A stretch of DNA of 51,717 nt from Chloroflexota bacterium (GTDB lineage Bacteria > Chloroflexota > Anaerolineae > Anaerolineales > Villigracilaceae): NCBI GenBank assembly GCA_029782225.1, contig JAKOVF010000029.1, forward strand, positions 1-51,717. Direction: 5' to 3'. The translations under genes were made by a program, and so were the position numbers. Below the pieces are notes generated by a model that was not told the DNA's origin, ran no database searches, and was given only the letters and a program-made list of their open reading frames with translations. How positions within the stretch are numbered: the stretch's first letter is position 1; the number at the start of each line of letters is the position of its first letter. Shown here piece after piece: positions 34,251 to 43,109 of this stretch.

Positions 34251-35714
34251 TTATTCTTGTTGGGGACTTTCTTCTGCGGGTTTTTCAAGGGGTTGTGTGA
34301 TCGACAAATACATCACATGGCGTGAAGTGGTTTTCAATCGAAACGGGTGCGCAGGGCGATAGCCTGGAATCCACACTACCACATCACCGGAACATAACAG
34401 CGGCCAGCGATCACGCACACGCTGCGGCATCTTCTCATTGATGAGGAAGTCCGATAGCTTTTGCGAATGACCATCCATGCCGAGCGGCTCGAAGCGGTCC
34501 CCGGCGCGGCGCGTGCGCAATTCAAGTGATGAGGGCAAAGACTCCGCATCCAGCCAGACCTGAAACTGATCCTCGTTTTTTTCGGCCTGTTCGCGCGCGA
34601 GAGCCGGCAGACGCCATCTTTCGCAATTGAATTTCCAGCCGCCCGAGAGATCAATCACACCGGGAATTGCAAGCGGGATCGGCTCACACTCCTCCGGCAG
34701 CAGCGGCCAGCGATTGATTGGAAGATCCGCGTCGGGAGTACAGACATAAATATGCTCGCCCTCACGGAATAATCGCAGGCCCCCGATCAAATCCACGCGG
34801 GGCGGATGGTTGGGGTCGTTGAGGAACGATGTCGCACGCTCAATGGCTGCATAGTTCGTCTCCTGCCCGGGACGCAGAGTCAGTATGGCATGGCGCAGCA
34901 GGTTGCGGCGGAGTCCGAGCGGTTGATTCGTGAGACGCGAAAGGTCAAGCGTGATCATGTCCGGGTTCATGTCCGTCACACACTCGCGCCAAGCTAAATC
35001 GAGCGCCTCCTTGATAAAGGTGTGATCCGCTTTGAGGCTGTGAGTCATGCGGAGAACGGCCTCCCGAAATTTAGGGTTATACGTCTCAAGATTGGGGATC
35101 AACAGATGTCGAAGCCGATTGCGGAGAAAGTTAAGCGAGTCATTGCTCGGATCGTATTGAGGGCGCAGCCCATGAGCCGCACAATAGACAACCGTTTCCT
35201 CCCGCGAGACATCCAGCAAAGGCCGCACAATAGGAATGCTGTCATCAAAAGTTTTCAGGATCGAACGGTAGGACATTCCCCTCAGACCTGAAAGCCCGCT
35301 GCCGCGCAGGAAGTGCATGAGCACGGTCTCCACCTGGTCATCTGCCGTGTGCCCAACCGCCACGGCCTGTGCTCCATGTTCCCGTGCAAGGCGGAACAGA
35401 AAACTATAACGCAGATGGCGCGCCGCTTCTTCAATGGATAGGCTTTCCTTTGCGGCATAGGCGCGCACGTCCGCACCGTCCACCATGGATGGAATCATCA
35501 GGCGCGCGGCTGTCTGCTCCACACTATTTGCATCCATGTCCGCTTCGGGACGAAGGTGATGGTTGAAGTGTGCAACGATCAGCGAGTATCCCGCCTGTCG
35601 CGTTACGCTCATGAGACATAAGCTATCCGGTCCACCGGATACGCCCACAATGATCGGACGGTCCTTGGTGAGCCCACACTGGTCGCTCAAAATGGCTTCG
35701 ATATTCTCAAGCAT
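34251..35714 (-). CDS. tilS: tRNA(Ile)-lysidine synthase TilS
   Basis: A 487-residue enzyme that attaches lysine to C34 of the CAU-anticodon tRNA(Ile), so that it reads AUA. The PP-loop ATPase motif VGVSGGPDSLCLM lies near residue 25, followed by VAHFNHHLRPEADMD, AVGHTADDQVETVLMHFLRG and the conserved YDPSNDSLNFLRNRLRHLLI. A substrate-binding middle domain and the TilS C-terminal domain (RTRRAGDRFEPLGMDGHSQK, LSDFLINEKMPQ) complete it. The length fits the long form of the family. Confidence 0.95.
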   Translation of the reverse strand: MLENIEAILSDQCGLTKDRPIIVGVSGGPDSLCLMSVTRQAGYSLIVAHFNHHLRPEADMDANSVEQTAARLMIPSMVDGADVRAYAAKESLSIEEAARHLRYSFLFRLAREHGAQAVAVGHTADDQVETVLMHFLRGSGLSGLRGMSYRSILKTFDDSIPIVRPLLDVSREETVVYCAAHGLRPQYDPSNDSLNFLRNRLRHLLIPNLETYNPKFREAVLRMTHSLKADHTFIKEALDLAWRECVTDMNPDMITLDLSRLTNQPLGLRRNLLRHAILTLRPGQETNYAAIERATSFLNDPNHPPRVDLIGGLRLFREGEHIYVCTPDADLPINRWPLLPEECEPIPLAIPGVIDLSGGWKFNCERWRLPALAREQAEKNEDQFQVWLDAESLPSSLELRTRRAGDRFEPLGMDGHSQKLSDFLINEKMPQRVRDRWPLLCSGDVVVWIPGYRPAHPFRLKTTSRHVMYLSITQPLEKPAEESPQQE

Positions 35715-35763
35715 GCGTCTACTAAACCATAAAGGTGTGAAAGATTTTGACTACGGGGAGACT

Positions 35764-36171
35764 TTACCCGAGTTGGTATAACTCCACAAGTACTCCCCCA
35801 GTCGACTCGGGATGGATGAAGGCATATTTTTTCCCATCCGCAGCGAGACGCGGTTCCTCGTTGATGAGGCGGATGTTCCTCGATTTGAGCTGTGACATCA
35901 TCCCTTCAATATCGTCCACTTCCAGGCAAAGGTGATGCATACCAGGCCCGCGTTTTGCCAGGTATTTGGCGATCCCGGAATCATCCGTCGTCGGCATCAC
36001 CAGTTCCACCTCGGCACCGGCCAGCGGCATAAAGGCAACCTGTGATTTTTCTGCTGGAACGTCGCGCAGTTCGTGCAGGTCAATGCCGAGCGCGTCGTGC
36101 CAGAAGGAAAGAGACTTTTCCATATTGTCCACGACGACAGCAATGTGATTGATGGCTTTGATTTTGGGCAT
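35764..36171 (-). CDS. mce: Methylmalonyl-CoA epimerase
   Basis: A 135-residue vicinal-oxygen-chelate enzyme that interconverts the R and S forms of methylmalonyl-CoA, between propionyl-CoA carboxylase and the mutase. The metal ligands can be seen: His in INHIAVVVDN (near residue 9), His in GPGMHHLCLEVDD (about 80), and Glu in VLVELYQLG near the end. The Glu that acts as base lies in the AEVELVMP segment. The length is typical. The mutase large subunit is encoded at 47.8-49.5 kb of the same window, so the pathway genes are spread and not in one operon. Confidence 0.94.
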   Translation of the reverse strand: MPKIKAINHIAVVVDNMEKSLSFWHDALGIDLHELRDVPAEKSQVAFMPLAGAEVELVMPTTDDSGIAKYLAKRGPGMHHLCLEVDDIEGMMSQLKSRNIRLINEEPRLAADGKKYAFIHPESTGGVLVELYQLG

Positions 36172-36193
36172 AATTCTCCAGATAACTTCGCCG

Positions 36194-36240
36194 TGAGGAG
36201 AGCGAGGTGCAGTCGAAGGGCGCTTCGACTACGGCCTCCG
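36194..36240. repeat. Palindromic repeat with AGTCGAAG/CTTCGACT core
   Basis: AGTCGAAG at 36211-36218 and its complement at 36223-36230, with partly complementary GAGAGCGAGG and CCTCCGCTC flanks. It sits between the epimerase and CYTH genes. Confidence 0.65.
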
Positions 36241-36241
36241 C

Positions 36242-36760
36242 TCAGCGCGAGTTAATCTCCAATAGATCCATATACGCACCTTCAAGCAGATCGCTCTCCA
36301 GCACGCCCAGTTTGTATATCAGGTCCTCCGCAATGGCCTGTCCCTCCGAATCTAACTGTCCATCGCGCATGACCACTTCCAATTCCATGAACTGACCAAG
36401 TCCCTCCACATCGTCCAGATGTATGCGTGTCTGGCCGACGAGGTAGAGGTAGCGAATCTTCTTAACGACGCCGCGTATCCCGTATGCAAGTTCAAGGACG
36501 CGTATCAAGTTTTCAGGATCGGTTGTCAGCGAGATATGATAGTCCGATCGTTTAGGACCGTCCTGGTCAGGACGCTCGTAGTAAATAAGCTGCCCCTGCT
36601 GGGGAGCAAGGCGGCGCAATTTCAAACGTCCGCGCGGGACATTGAAAAATGTATCCTCTTGCGGGATCACCTGGCAGGGAGTATCCGCCAGCGCTTCTGC
36701 GCGGCGGCGGATCACGTCAAAATCGCGGACTCTGGCTTTGATTTCGATGTTGGAAGGCAT
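36242..36760 (-). CDS. CYTH-domain protein (CyaB-like class IV adenylate cyclase family)
   Basis: A 172-residue protein of the CYTH (triphosphate tunnel) fold. The signature ExExK is present near the N-terminus as NIEIKARV, and the tunnel residues LKLRRL, LIYYERPD, KIRYLYLVGQTRIHLDDVEG and MELEVVM follow in the right order. CyaB makes cAMP from ATP at low rate; many relatives hydrolyse inorganic or organic triphosphates or thiamine triphosphate instead. The exact activity cannot be set from sequence. It lies upstream of the epimerase on the same strand. Confidence 0.85.
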   Translation of the reverse strand: MPSNIEIKARVRDFDVIRRRAEALADTPCQVIPQEDTFFNVPRGRLKLRRLAPQQGQLIYYERPDQDGPKRSDYHISLTTDPENLIRVLELAYGIRGVVKKIRYLYLVGQTRIHLDDVEGLGQFMELEVVMRDGQLDSEGQAIAEDLIYKLGVLESDLLEGAYMDLLEINSR

Positions 36761-36861
36761 GGGGTCTAGTTTACTCTAAGAGGGATGAACGCGGACTGAG
36801 GGATAACCTTCTCGGGCCACGACGCAAAAGAAGCTACATCCTGCCCACACGCGCGTGCAAG

Positions 36862-37058
36862 CTACTGGAAAACATAGCGTGTGTGTTCGTCGGCCGGCAG
36901 ATATTGGATCAGCAATAGCTCACCATAAGGCGTCACGTTGAGCTTGATGTAGCGAGGTACTTCCGATGACCAAAGCGGTTATGTTCATAGGTAAATAGAT
37001 CCGTACTGGATTCCTTGCCGGGTTCCAGCTTCGGCAGGAGTCTCTTCTTTTCGCCTAA
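36862..37058 (-). pseudogene. Possible gene remnant with one frameshift
   Basis: Two pieces of protein-like sequence read on the minus strand in different frames: EKKRLLPKLEPGKESSTDLF and TYEHNRF (about 37040-36975), then WSSEVPRYIKLNVTPYGELL and LIQYLPADEHTRYVFQ ending in TAG at 36864-36862. One missing base in the TTT near 36974 would join them. The composition (Tyr, Leu, charged residues, few repeats) is protein-like, unlike random intergenic text. Its upstream end meets the stop of the CoA-binding gene. I do not recognise the family, and it could be chance. Confidence 0.35.
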
Positions 37059-37546
37059 TTCGCCACATTGAGAAAGCCAAGCAGACGCCAAAGACCCCGC
37101 ATCATTCCATGACCGAAATCTGGCGTCAAGAACTGATTCGGACACGACCCCGGAATGATCTCGATCCCGTTGGCTTTGCACATTTCCACTGCGGCTGGCG
37201 AGACACTGGTCATGCCTGCCGCCAGACCGGGCTTTGTCCCCATCATACAGTGCATCCACACATGCTTGATCCCCAAATCCACACACTGCTGGACGATCTG
37301 CTCAGTCACTTTCGGATTGGCAAGGATGAATACCGCATCAGGTTTTTCGGGAACGGATTTTAGATCTGGATAGCAGGTTTCACCCTTGAAGGTTCCAATG
37401 CGCGGATTCACCGCATAGACCTGATACCCGTTCTTCTTGAAATTGTCATAGGCGAGGTTACAGCCCGTCTCACGTTTATCTGAGACGCCTACTACTGCAA
37501 TCTTCTTCTGTGCCAGGAAATCCTGAACAAGACTGTCAACTTTCAT
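37055..37546 (-). CDS. CoA-binding domain protein (YccU-like)
   Basis: A 163-residue single Rossmann domain of the CoA_binding_2 family. It shows the nucleotide-binding start KKIAVVGVSDKRETGCNLAY, then YQVYAVNPRIGTFKGETCYP, DLKSVPEKPDAVFILANPK, GIKHVWMHCMMGT and EIIPGSCPNQF. It resembles the first domain of succinyl-CoA synthetase and ADP-forming acetate-CoA ligase but stands alone. I start at the ATG at 37546 (MKVDSLVQDF), which has GGAGG five bases upstream. Three extra cysteines around HCMMG and GSCPN are unusual for a plain CoA binder. Function unknown. Confidence 0.85.
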   Translation of the reverse strand: MKVDSLVQDFLAQKKIAVVGVSDKRETGCNLAYDNFKKNGYQVYAVNPRIGTFKGETCYPDLKSVPEKPDAVFILANPKVTEQIVQQCVDLGIKHVWMHCMMGTKPGLAAGMTSVSPAAVEMCKANGIEIIPGSCPNQFLTPDFGHGMMRGLWRLLGFLNVAN

Positions 37547-37601
37547 GTTGCCCTCCGGATACAAAAGGTTTATATACCGATTCTATGCCTTATTTGTCCG
37601 A

Positions 37602-38513
37602 CTAGCAATAAGGCAATTCGTCACGATTTTCAGGCGTGGTTTCGATCTTTACATACTCGCTTGATTTGTTGCCCAACAATCCCATCGCAAGATGATAGAG
37701 CGCATAAAGTTCCAGCGCGAATGGAAGGTAACCGCCATAACCCAGCAGAGGCATTTCGAAAACGTGCAGCCAGTCTCCCCATGAAACGTGGTAAACCCAT
37801 TTTGGATAGGAATAGTAGTTCCACATCTCCCAGAAAAACGCGGTCATCAAAACACCAAGCCAGAGCGAAATCACAGGACGCCAGTCCCCTTTTGCGGTGA
37901 AATCCGCCAGAGAGCGGTTTCCAAGCCAGATGTTGATCGGTTCGAGGATGAAGTACAGGGACAGCCAGATGAATAAAAAGAAAATCCTGGGCCAGATCAA
38001 CATCAAAGCGAGCATAATCCAGCCGAGGATGAAAAAGCTGAGAGTCGTTCGTTTGCCGGTGCCAATTCGAAGTCCGGGCTTCAGGCGCTTGACGAAATCG
38101 AAGCTGGCAAAAAACTCTGCGGTCCCAAATACAGCAGGGACGACGGTTGTGAAGCTTAAGGTCGTCCAAAAAGCGTACTCAAGGGGAGTGAAGATCTCGG
38201 CCCCAATGTAAGTCCAGTTCTGGGTACGGACGTTCAGTAGTTCAAAAATCCACCATGCAGGCGCAGAGATGAGAAAGAGACCCAGATATTTGCTCGGACT
38301 CCGCCTTAACAAGGATGTCCCCGTACGCCAGAAGACCAGGCCATCCATGGCAAGGCAGTATCCAAGCCACATGGGGAAGAAACCCCAGTGCGTTCGTGGA
38401 CCCGTGAGTGTCCAATTGAGAATCCAGAAGACGATAATGAGGCTGAGGCCAAGCCAGCCGTGCACAGGCAACTGAAGTTTTTCGCGTGCGATGCTTTTGA
38501 TTTTGGTTTCCAT
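37602..38513 (-). CDS. Polytopic membrane protein of unknown function
   Basis: A 303-residue protein with about eight membrane helices (for example WLGLSLIIVFWILNWTL, YLGLFLISAPAWWIFELLN, LSFFILGWIMLALMLIWPRI, FFLFIWLSLYFILEPINIWL). The loops are rich in aromatic residues: GPRTHWGFFPMWLGYCLAMD, FFWEMWNYYSYPKWVYHVSW. The last helix is followed by a short charged tail. The Trp/Tyr-rich conserved-looking loops suggest an enzyme or carrier, but I do not recognise the family. It stands alone, with TAAACT six bases before the ATG. Confidence 0.7.
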   Translation of the reverse strand: METKIKSIAREKLQLPVHGWLGLSLIIVFWILNWTLTGPRTHWGFFPMWLGYCLAMDGLVFWRTGTSLLRRSPSKYLGLFLISAPAWWIFELLNVRTQNWTYIGAEIFTPLEYAFWTTLSFTTVVPAVFGTAEFFASFDFVKRLKPGLRIGTGKRTTLSFFILGWIMLALMLIWPRIFFLFIWLSLYFILEPINIWLGNRSLADFTAKGDWRPVISLWLGVLMTAFFWEMWNYYSYPKWVYHVSWGDWLHVFEMPLLGYGGYLPFALELYALYHLAMGLLGNKSSEYVKIETTPENRDELPYC

Positions 38514-38647
38514 GCTCCAAGTTTACACTGAGCAGACAAAACAGGCGTCTATTGATATTTCTCTAACAAAACTCTTGCTGTGTGGCGATATAGGCACGCT
38601 AAAATGATTTCGAGGCAAAAAGAGTCAATCACCCTGGCCCGGTGCGC

Positions 38648-38676
38648 TTGACGCTCTGGGATAATCGAGGTATTTA
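38648..38676 (+). promoter_or_regulatory. Promoter of htpG
   Basis: TTGACG at 38648-38653, a 17-base spacer and TATTTA at 38671-38676, 22 bases before the ATG. GCAGGAGG serves as ribosome site. Confidence 0.65.
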
Positions 38677-38697
38677 ATTTCCCTGCAGGAGGCCGCT

Positions 38698-40578
38698 ATG
38701 ACAGATCCAGCACAAGAAAATACTCAGCAGTTTTCCTTTAAAGCGGAAACCAAACAGCTACTCAACATCCTGATTCATTCGTTGTATAAAGACAGGGAGG
38801 TGTTCCTGCGTGAACTGCTCTCAAATGCGTCCGACGCGCTCAACCGTCTGCGCTTCGAGATGGTGACCAATCAGAACGTGGTCGATCCAAAAGCGGAGTT
38901 GAGCATCCAGATCACGGCCGACAAAGACACGCGCATGCTCACGATCCAGGATACGGGGATCGGTATGACCCGCGACGAGATCATTGAAAATCTCGGCACG
39001 ATCGCCCAATCGGGGGCGCGCAAGTTTATGGAAGCGACAAAGGACAAAAAAGTAGACTTCTCACAGGTGATCGGTCAATTTGGCGTAGGATTTTATTCTG
39101 TTTTTATGGTGGCGGAGTGGGTCAGTGTGACGTCGCGTTCGTACAGGCCAGAGGCCGAGGCGGTGACCTGGTATGCCACGGGCGAGGACAATTATCAGGT
39201 CAGCGCGGCAGCCATGAGCGAGCGTGGAACGAAGGTTCAGATCAAGCTCAAGGAGGACGCGGCTGAGTTTGCGGATGAGTTCCGCATCAAGAACATCATC
39301 CACAAGCATTCGGACTACATCGGCTTCCCCATCTATGTTGGTGACAGCAAGGAGCCGGTCAACAAGCAGACGTCGCTGTGGCGTACTTCGAGACAGGAAG
39401 TAACCGAAGAACAGTACAAGGATTTCTACCGCCAGACCACGCTGGAATTTGATGAGCCGCTGATGCACATCCACATGGTCACGGATGCACCGGTTCAGTT
39501 ATATGCCTTGCTTTACATTCCCGGTAAGGCCGAGCGCGGACTCCTCTCCCTACGGAAGGAGGATGGACTGAAGTTGTACTCCCGCAACATCCTGATCGAT
39601 GAGTACAACAAGGACTTGCTGCCTGAATATCTGCGCTTTGTACAGGGCGTGGTCGATTCTGAGGATTTGCCGCTCAACGTCTCGCGCGAGACCATCCAAT
39701 CCAGCACGTTGATGATGCGTTTGAAAAAGGTGTTGACCAACCAGGTGATCCGTGAACTGGAAACGCTGGCTAAAAACGATGCCGAGAAGTATCAGACTTT
39801 CTGGCAGGAGTTCGGCGGATATATCAAACACGGCGTGGCGACGAACGCGGCAGAGGCCGAGCAGTTGAACTCGCTGCTGCGCTTCAAGACCAACCTGCAT
39901 CCTGAAAGCTGGTCTTCACTGGAGGACTACGCTGGACGCATAAAAGAAGGACAGAAGCATATTTATTACATCGTGGGCGAGGATCCAAAGTCCGTGCTGC
40001 GCAGTCCGCATTTGGATTACTTCGCTTCGCGCGGGACAGAGGTGCTGCTCCTAACCGATCCGATGGATTCGTTTATGCTGATGGGCCTGCGTAAATACAA
40101 GGATTATGAACTGCAAAATGTCGCCCAGGCGGAAATTGATACCAGCGAAAAGCCAAAAGAGCAGGCAGAGGCAGAGAAGATTCCAGAGGCCGACTTCGGC
40201 GCCCTGGTGGAACGCTTCAAGCAGGTCCTTGGCGAACGTGTGACAGATGTACGCGCCAGCAACCGGCTTTCGCAATCCGTTGCGCGGCTGGTGGACCCGG
40301 AAGGCGCTCTCAACCCGGAGTTACAGCGAGTCTATAAATATCTGGGCAAAGAATATGAGGTTCCAAAGAAAGTCCTTGAACTGAACCCCACGCACAAAAT
40401 CCTGAAAAGCCTGCTCAAACTGGACAGCGGCTCGGATCTGCAAACCGCGATCATCGAACAAATCTATGACAGCGCGCTGCTGGTCGAAGGTCTGCACCCG
40501 GACCCGTCCAGCATGGCGCCGCGCATGCAGCAGATCATCGAGGCGGCTCTGGCTAACATGAGGGAAGACTCGAAATAG
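38698..40578 (+). CDS. htpG: Chaperone HtpG (bacterial Hsp90)
   Basis: A 626-residue Hsp90 homologue that remodels client proteins with ATP, often with DnaK. The GHKL ATP site is intact: RELLSNASDALNRLR, TIQDTGIGMTRDEI, GQFGVGFYSVFMVAEW. The middle domain contains the catalytic Arg region LPLNVSRETIQSS, and a C-terminal dimerisation domain follows. The length is right for bacterial HtpG. No acidic linker between N and middle domains is present, as expected. Single gene with a sigma-70-like promoter and a strong GGAGG; no heat-shock operator recognised. Confidence 0.97.
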   Translation: MTDPAQENTQQFSFKAETKQLLNILIHSLYKDREVFLRELLSNASDALNRLRFEMVTNQNVVDPKAELSIQITADKDTRMLTIQDTGIGMTRDEIIENLGTIAQSGARKFMEATKDKKVDFSQVIGQFGVGFYSVFMVAEWVSVTSRSYRPEAEAVTWYATGEDNYQVSAAAMSERGTKVQIKLKEDAAEFADEFRIKNIIHKHSDYIGFPIYVGDSKEPVNKQTSLWRTSRQEVTEEQYKDFYRQTTLEFDEPLMHIHMVTDAPVQLYALLYIPGKAERGLLSLRKEDGLKLYSRNILIDEYNKDLLPEYLRFVQGVVDSEDLPLNVSRETIQSSTLMMRLKKVLTNQVIRELETLAKNDAEKYQTFWQEFGGYIKHGVATNAAEAEQLNSLLRFKTNLHPESWSSLEDYAGRIKEGQKHIYYIVGEDPKSVLRSPHLDYFASRGTEVLLLTDPMDSFMLMGLRKYKDYELQNVAQAEIDTSEKPKEQAEAEKIPEADFGALVERFKQVLGERVTDVRASNRLSQSVARLVDPEGALNPELQRVYKYLGKEYEVPKKVLELNPTHKILKSLLKLDSGSDLQTAIIEQIYDSALLVEGLHPDPSSMAPRMQQIIEAALANMREDSK

Positions 40579-40583
40579 CAGCC

Positions 40584-40718
40584 ATGTCATTCTCCCGAAG
40601 GGAAACCGCTTTGGGACGGTGTGAGCGACCGTAGGGAGCGAAGAATCTCACTCTCAAGAGAAGTTCTAGATGCAAATGAGATTCTTCGTCGCCGATCTGC
40701 GGCTCCTCAGAATGACAT
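40584..40718. repeat. Palindromic repeat between htpG and the M20 peptidase
   Basis: ATGTCATTCT at 40584-40593 and its perfect complement at 40709-40718; inside, GAAGAATCTCA (40640-40650) and its complement (40677-40687). Same layout as the GTCATTGCGAGG family, with TTCT for TGCG. It lies between convergent genes and could terminate both. Confidence 0.75.
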
Positions 40719-40723
40719 ACAAG

Positions 40724-41857
40724 TTACCTGCAAAATTCCATGGCGGTTGCCAGGTAAATATCTGCACAGGTCTTGACGCTGGCAAGCTCCACCCATTCTT
40801 CATTCGCATGCGCTCCGGCGCCGGCAGGGCCGAACAGCAGAGACGGAATCCCGGCTGCTGAGAGAAGCGCGGCATCTGTCCAGAACGGCACACCGGCAAC
40901 TGGGAGTTGATGATTTAGTACACCTGCAGCTGCAGACTGAATCGTTTTGACAATTTCTGAGTCGGGTGAGGTCTCCAGCGGCGCACGGTCGATTCCTCGT
41001 CGTACGGTCGCTTTGAAGGAGGCGTCTCGTCGCTGCAAATCCCGAACAATGCTCACAAGTTCAGCCTCCACTTTTTCCGGCGTTTCGCCGGGAAGCGTAC
41101 GCCGTTCCACTGAGAGAGTGCATCGCTCCGGGTAACTGGAAAGTTCCTGTCCGCCCTCGATTAGAGATGCATGCAAAGAACCACTCCCCAGCAAAGGATG
41201 CGTTGGATTTGACCGGTGATATTGGTCCAGCTTCTCCAATTCGACCAGAACCTGTCCCATCTTGACAATGGCATCCACCCCTAGATCCGGGCGTGACCCG
41301 TGAGCCGCGCGGCCGGTCGTCTCGACCTCCAGCCAGACGAATCCGCGGTGCGCCAAAATTAACTGAAGCTCCGTAAACTCAGCAACTATGGCACCGTCCG
41401 CGTGGAAGCGATTTGCCAGTCCCATTGTGCCGAGGCTGGCATGTTCCTCGTCCATAACCCCCATAAAAATGACATCTCCACGCAGCCGCTGCTTTTTGGC
41501 CACGGCAATGGCTATCATACAGGCCGCCAGGCCGCCTTTCATATCGTATGCCCCCCTTCCATGCAGGCGGCCGTCTTTGATCATTGGCTCATGCGGATGC
41601 GGCATACCGGCGGCCCCAACCGTATCCATGTGACCGTTGAGTAGAAGTGTTTTCCCGCCGCCGGTACCGCGCGCAATTCCTACTACGTTGGGACGGCCTG
41701 AAACCGACTCGATCAGTTCCACTTCCACGCCGGCTCGCTCCAACCAATGAGCAATGTAGTGAGCGATTTCTGCTTCGCCCGGCGATCCGGGCACCAAGTC
41801 CGGGTTGATCGAGTTGATCGAAACAAGGTCACTGAGCAATTGAGTTAGTTCTTCCAT
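40724..41857 (-). CDS. M20-family metallopeptidase (ArgE/DapE/carboxypeptidase type)
   Basis: A 377-residue di-zinc deacylase/peptidase. The metal and catalytic residues are visible: LLLNGHMDTVG (His and Asp), GRGAYDMKGGLAACM (bridging Asp), MGVMDEEHASLGT (catalytic Glu pair), AIVAEFTELQ, and near the C-terminus LLFGPAGAGAHANEEWVELA with the last His. The lid domain (about 180-290) has TTGRAAHGSRPDLGVDAI. Members remove acyl groups from amino acids (ArgE), desuccinylate diaminopimelate (DapE) or trim peptides; the sequence alone does not decide. No arginine or lysine genes are adjacent. Confidence 0.92.
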   Translation of the reverse strand: MEELTQLLSDLVSINSINPDLVPGSPGEAEIAHYIAHWLERAGVEVELIESVSGRPNVVGIARGTGGGKTLLLNGHMDTVGAAGMPHPHEPMIKDGRLHGRGAYDMKGGLAACMIAIAVAKKQRLRGDVIFMGVMDEEHASLGTMGLANRFHADGAIVAEFTELQLILAHRGFVWLEVETTGRAAHGSRPDLGVDAIVKMGQVLVELEKLDQYHRSNPTHPLLGSGSLHASLIEGGQELSSYPERCTLSVERRTLPGETPEKVEAELVSIVRDLQRRDASFKATVRRGIDRAPLETSPDSEIVKTIQSAAAGVLNHQLPVAGVPFWTDAALLSAAGIPSLLFGPAGAGAHANEEWVELASVKTCADIYLATAMEFCR

Positions 41858-41895
41858 AAAGTCACACCTTTATCTTTATAAATTATTTGCCTCCG

Positions 41896-42846
41896 CTAAA
41901 GATATAACACATAAAAGCAACTCTCGCGCAAGACCTCATACCCAAGCCCACTATACAGGCGCAACGCATTTTGATTCTGTGCACGGACTTCCAGATGAGC
42001 TTCCTCGAGTCCATGCTGCTTGAGATACTCGAGTCCGAGGGTGATCAAGGCTCGGGCAATGTCCTTGCCGCGCCAGTCAGGATGGACGAAGATGTACTCG
42101 GTATACCCGATCTTCCTGCCAGTGTGCTGGTTTTCTGTTTCACTCCAGAATACTGATGTATTCCCCACAAGCTGATCCCCATGAAAGGCCGCAAAGGTTG
42201 TGCCCACCGACCATTCTGGAGACTGCATAAAGTATTGCCACTCTGACAGTTCAATCGGCGCTTCGGGGAAACACTCATTCCGCACGCGGACGTACATTTG
42301 CTGCTCCGCTTCGCTTTCCATCCGCCAAGGACGAATCACGATCTCTCCCCTGGGCGCAAGAGAGGGAATTTCCCGTGATAGGTCGCGCCGCATGGTGAAT
42401 ACACTCTCTGTATACTGACAGCCCTTCGAGAGAACATATTCGATGCTGGCTGACTCTGATGGATAAGACTGGAACGTCAGATGGATGGGGTGGCCAGGAA
42501 ACCCACTGGTTACTTCGCGAGCACGGTTGAGGACCCGATCCATGAGTCCATCCTTGATTTCCTTCGCATCGTTACGCGCCGGATGGACCTTGATCTCCGT
42601 CCATAAGGTATGCGGTCGGCTGGAAGAATCCTGGATCAGAACAGGATAAAGAGGCGCATACCCGATCACGTCCCCGCATTCATCCGCCGCGCAAAACACA
42701 TTCCGTCCGCTTTCAAAGGCAGGCGAGAGATATGCTTCGCCGGGAATGACCGGGGCTTCCGGATAGATTGCGGCATAAGCCTTCTGTAACTCAATAACAG
42801 CGCGGCTATGGGCGGAAGAAAAAGGTTGGATTGTGAATTTTTTCAT
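41896..42846 (-). CDS. Tandem GNAT N-acetyltransferase
   Basis: A 316-residue protein with two GNAT domains, as in mycothiol synthase. The N-terminal copy (about 1-150: FTIQPFSSAHSRAVIELQKA, FCAADECGDVIGYAPLYP) is degenerate. The C-terminal copy (about 165-316) keeps the acetyl-CoA loop: YTEYIFVHPDWRGKDIARAL, then LEVRAQNQNALRLYSGLGYE. I start at the ATG at 42846 (MKKFTIQPFS); the frame is open 56 more codons, but that part is low-complexity. TATATT ends seven bases before this ATG, another possible leaderless start. The substrate is unknown. Confidence 0.85.
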   Translation of the reverse strand: MKKFTIQPFSSAHSRAVIELQKAYAAIYPEAPVIPGEAYLSPAFESGRNVFCAADECGDVIGYAPLYPVLIQDSSSRPHTLWTEIKVHPARNDAKEIKDGLMDRVLNRAREVTSGFPGHPIHLTFQSYPSESASIEYVLSKGCQYTESVFTMRRDLSREIPSLAPRGEIVIRPWRMESEAEQQMYVRVRNECFPEAPIELSEWQYFMQSPEWSVGTTFAAFHGDQLVGNTSVFWSETENQHTGRKIGYTEYIFVHPDWRGKDIARALITLGLEYLKQHGLEEAHLEVRAQNQNALRLYSGLGYEVLRESCFYVLYL

Positions 42847-43029
42847 GCAGCCAAATATAACGCCAAACCTGAAGAAGATGTGGAAATTCAAATTGTGAGA
42901 AAAGCTGGGGGTAGGACTGCCAATAGGCGGAAACAGCCCTAAGTCCCGTACAAAGCGAGGGATGGGGAAGCTCGCCGACCAGGAAGAGCGACTTTGAGCA
43001 AACGGCCCAGACAAAGAAATTGGAACTAT

Positions 43030-43056
43030 ATCAAAAATTTTGATTTTTTATCAAAA
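43030..43056 (+). promoter_or_regulatory. Palindromic operator upstream of the DUF2089 gene
   Basis: A perfect 15-bp palindrome ATCAAAA-A-TTTTGAT (43030-43044), then five T and a third half-site ATCAAAA (43050-43056), directly before the -35 box. It could bind a dimeric regulator; the downstream DUF2089 protein with its helix-turn-helix is the first candidate. Confidence 0.6.
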
Positions 43057-43059
43057 CTA

Positions 43060-43088
43060 TTGACAAATCCAAAAATATTTGCTAAGAT
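43060..43088 (+). promoter_or_regulatory. Strong sigma-70 promoter of the DUF2089 gene
   Basis: TTGACA at 43060-43065, a 17-base spacer and TAAGAT at 43083-43088, 22 bases before the ATG at 43110. Confidence 0.85.
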
Positions 43089-43109
43089 GGCGACATTGGA
43101 GTACGCCAG

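Noticed and set aside
38514..38697. Heat-shock operator (CIRCE or HAIR) before htpG or clpB
   Set aside because: No matching inverted repeat is present in either upstream region.
41896..43014. Longer N-terminus for the tandem GNAT protein (from 43014)
   Set aside because: The added 56 residues are low-complexity and would overlap the promoter region of the DUF2089 gene. The ATG at 42846 starts the domain.
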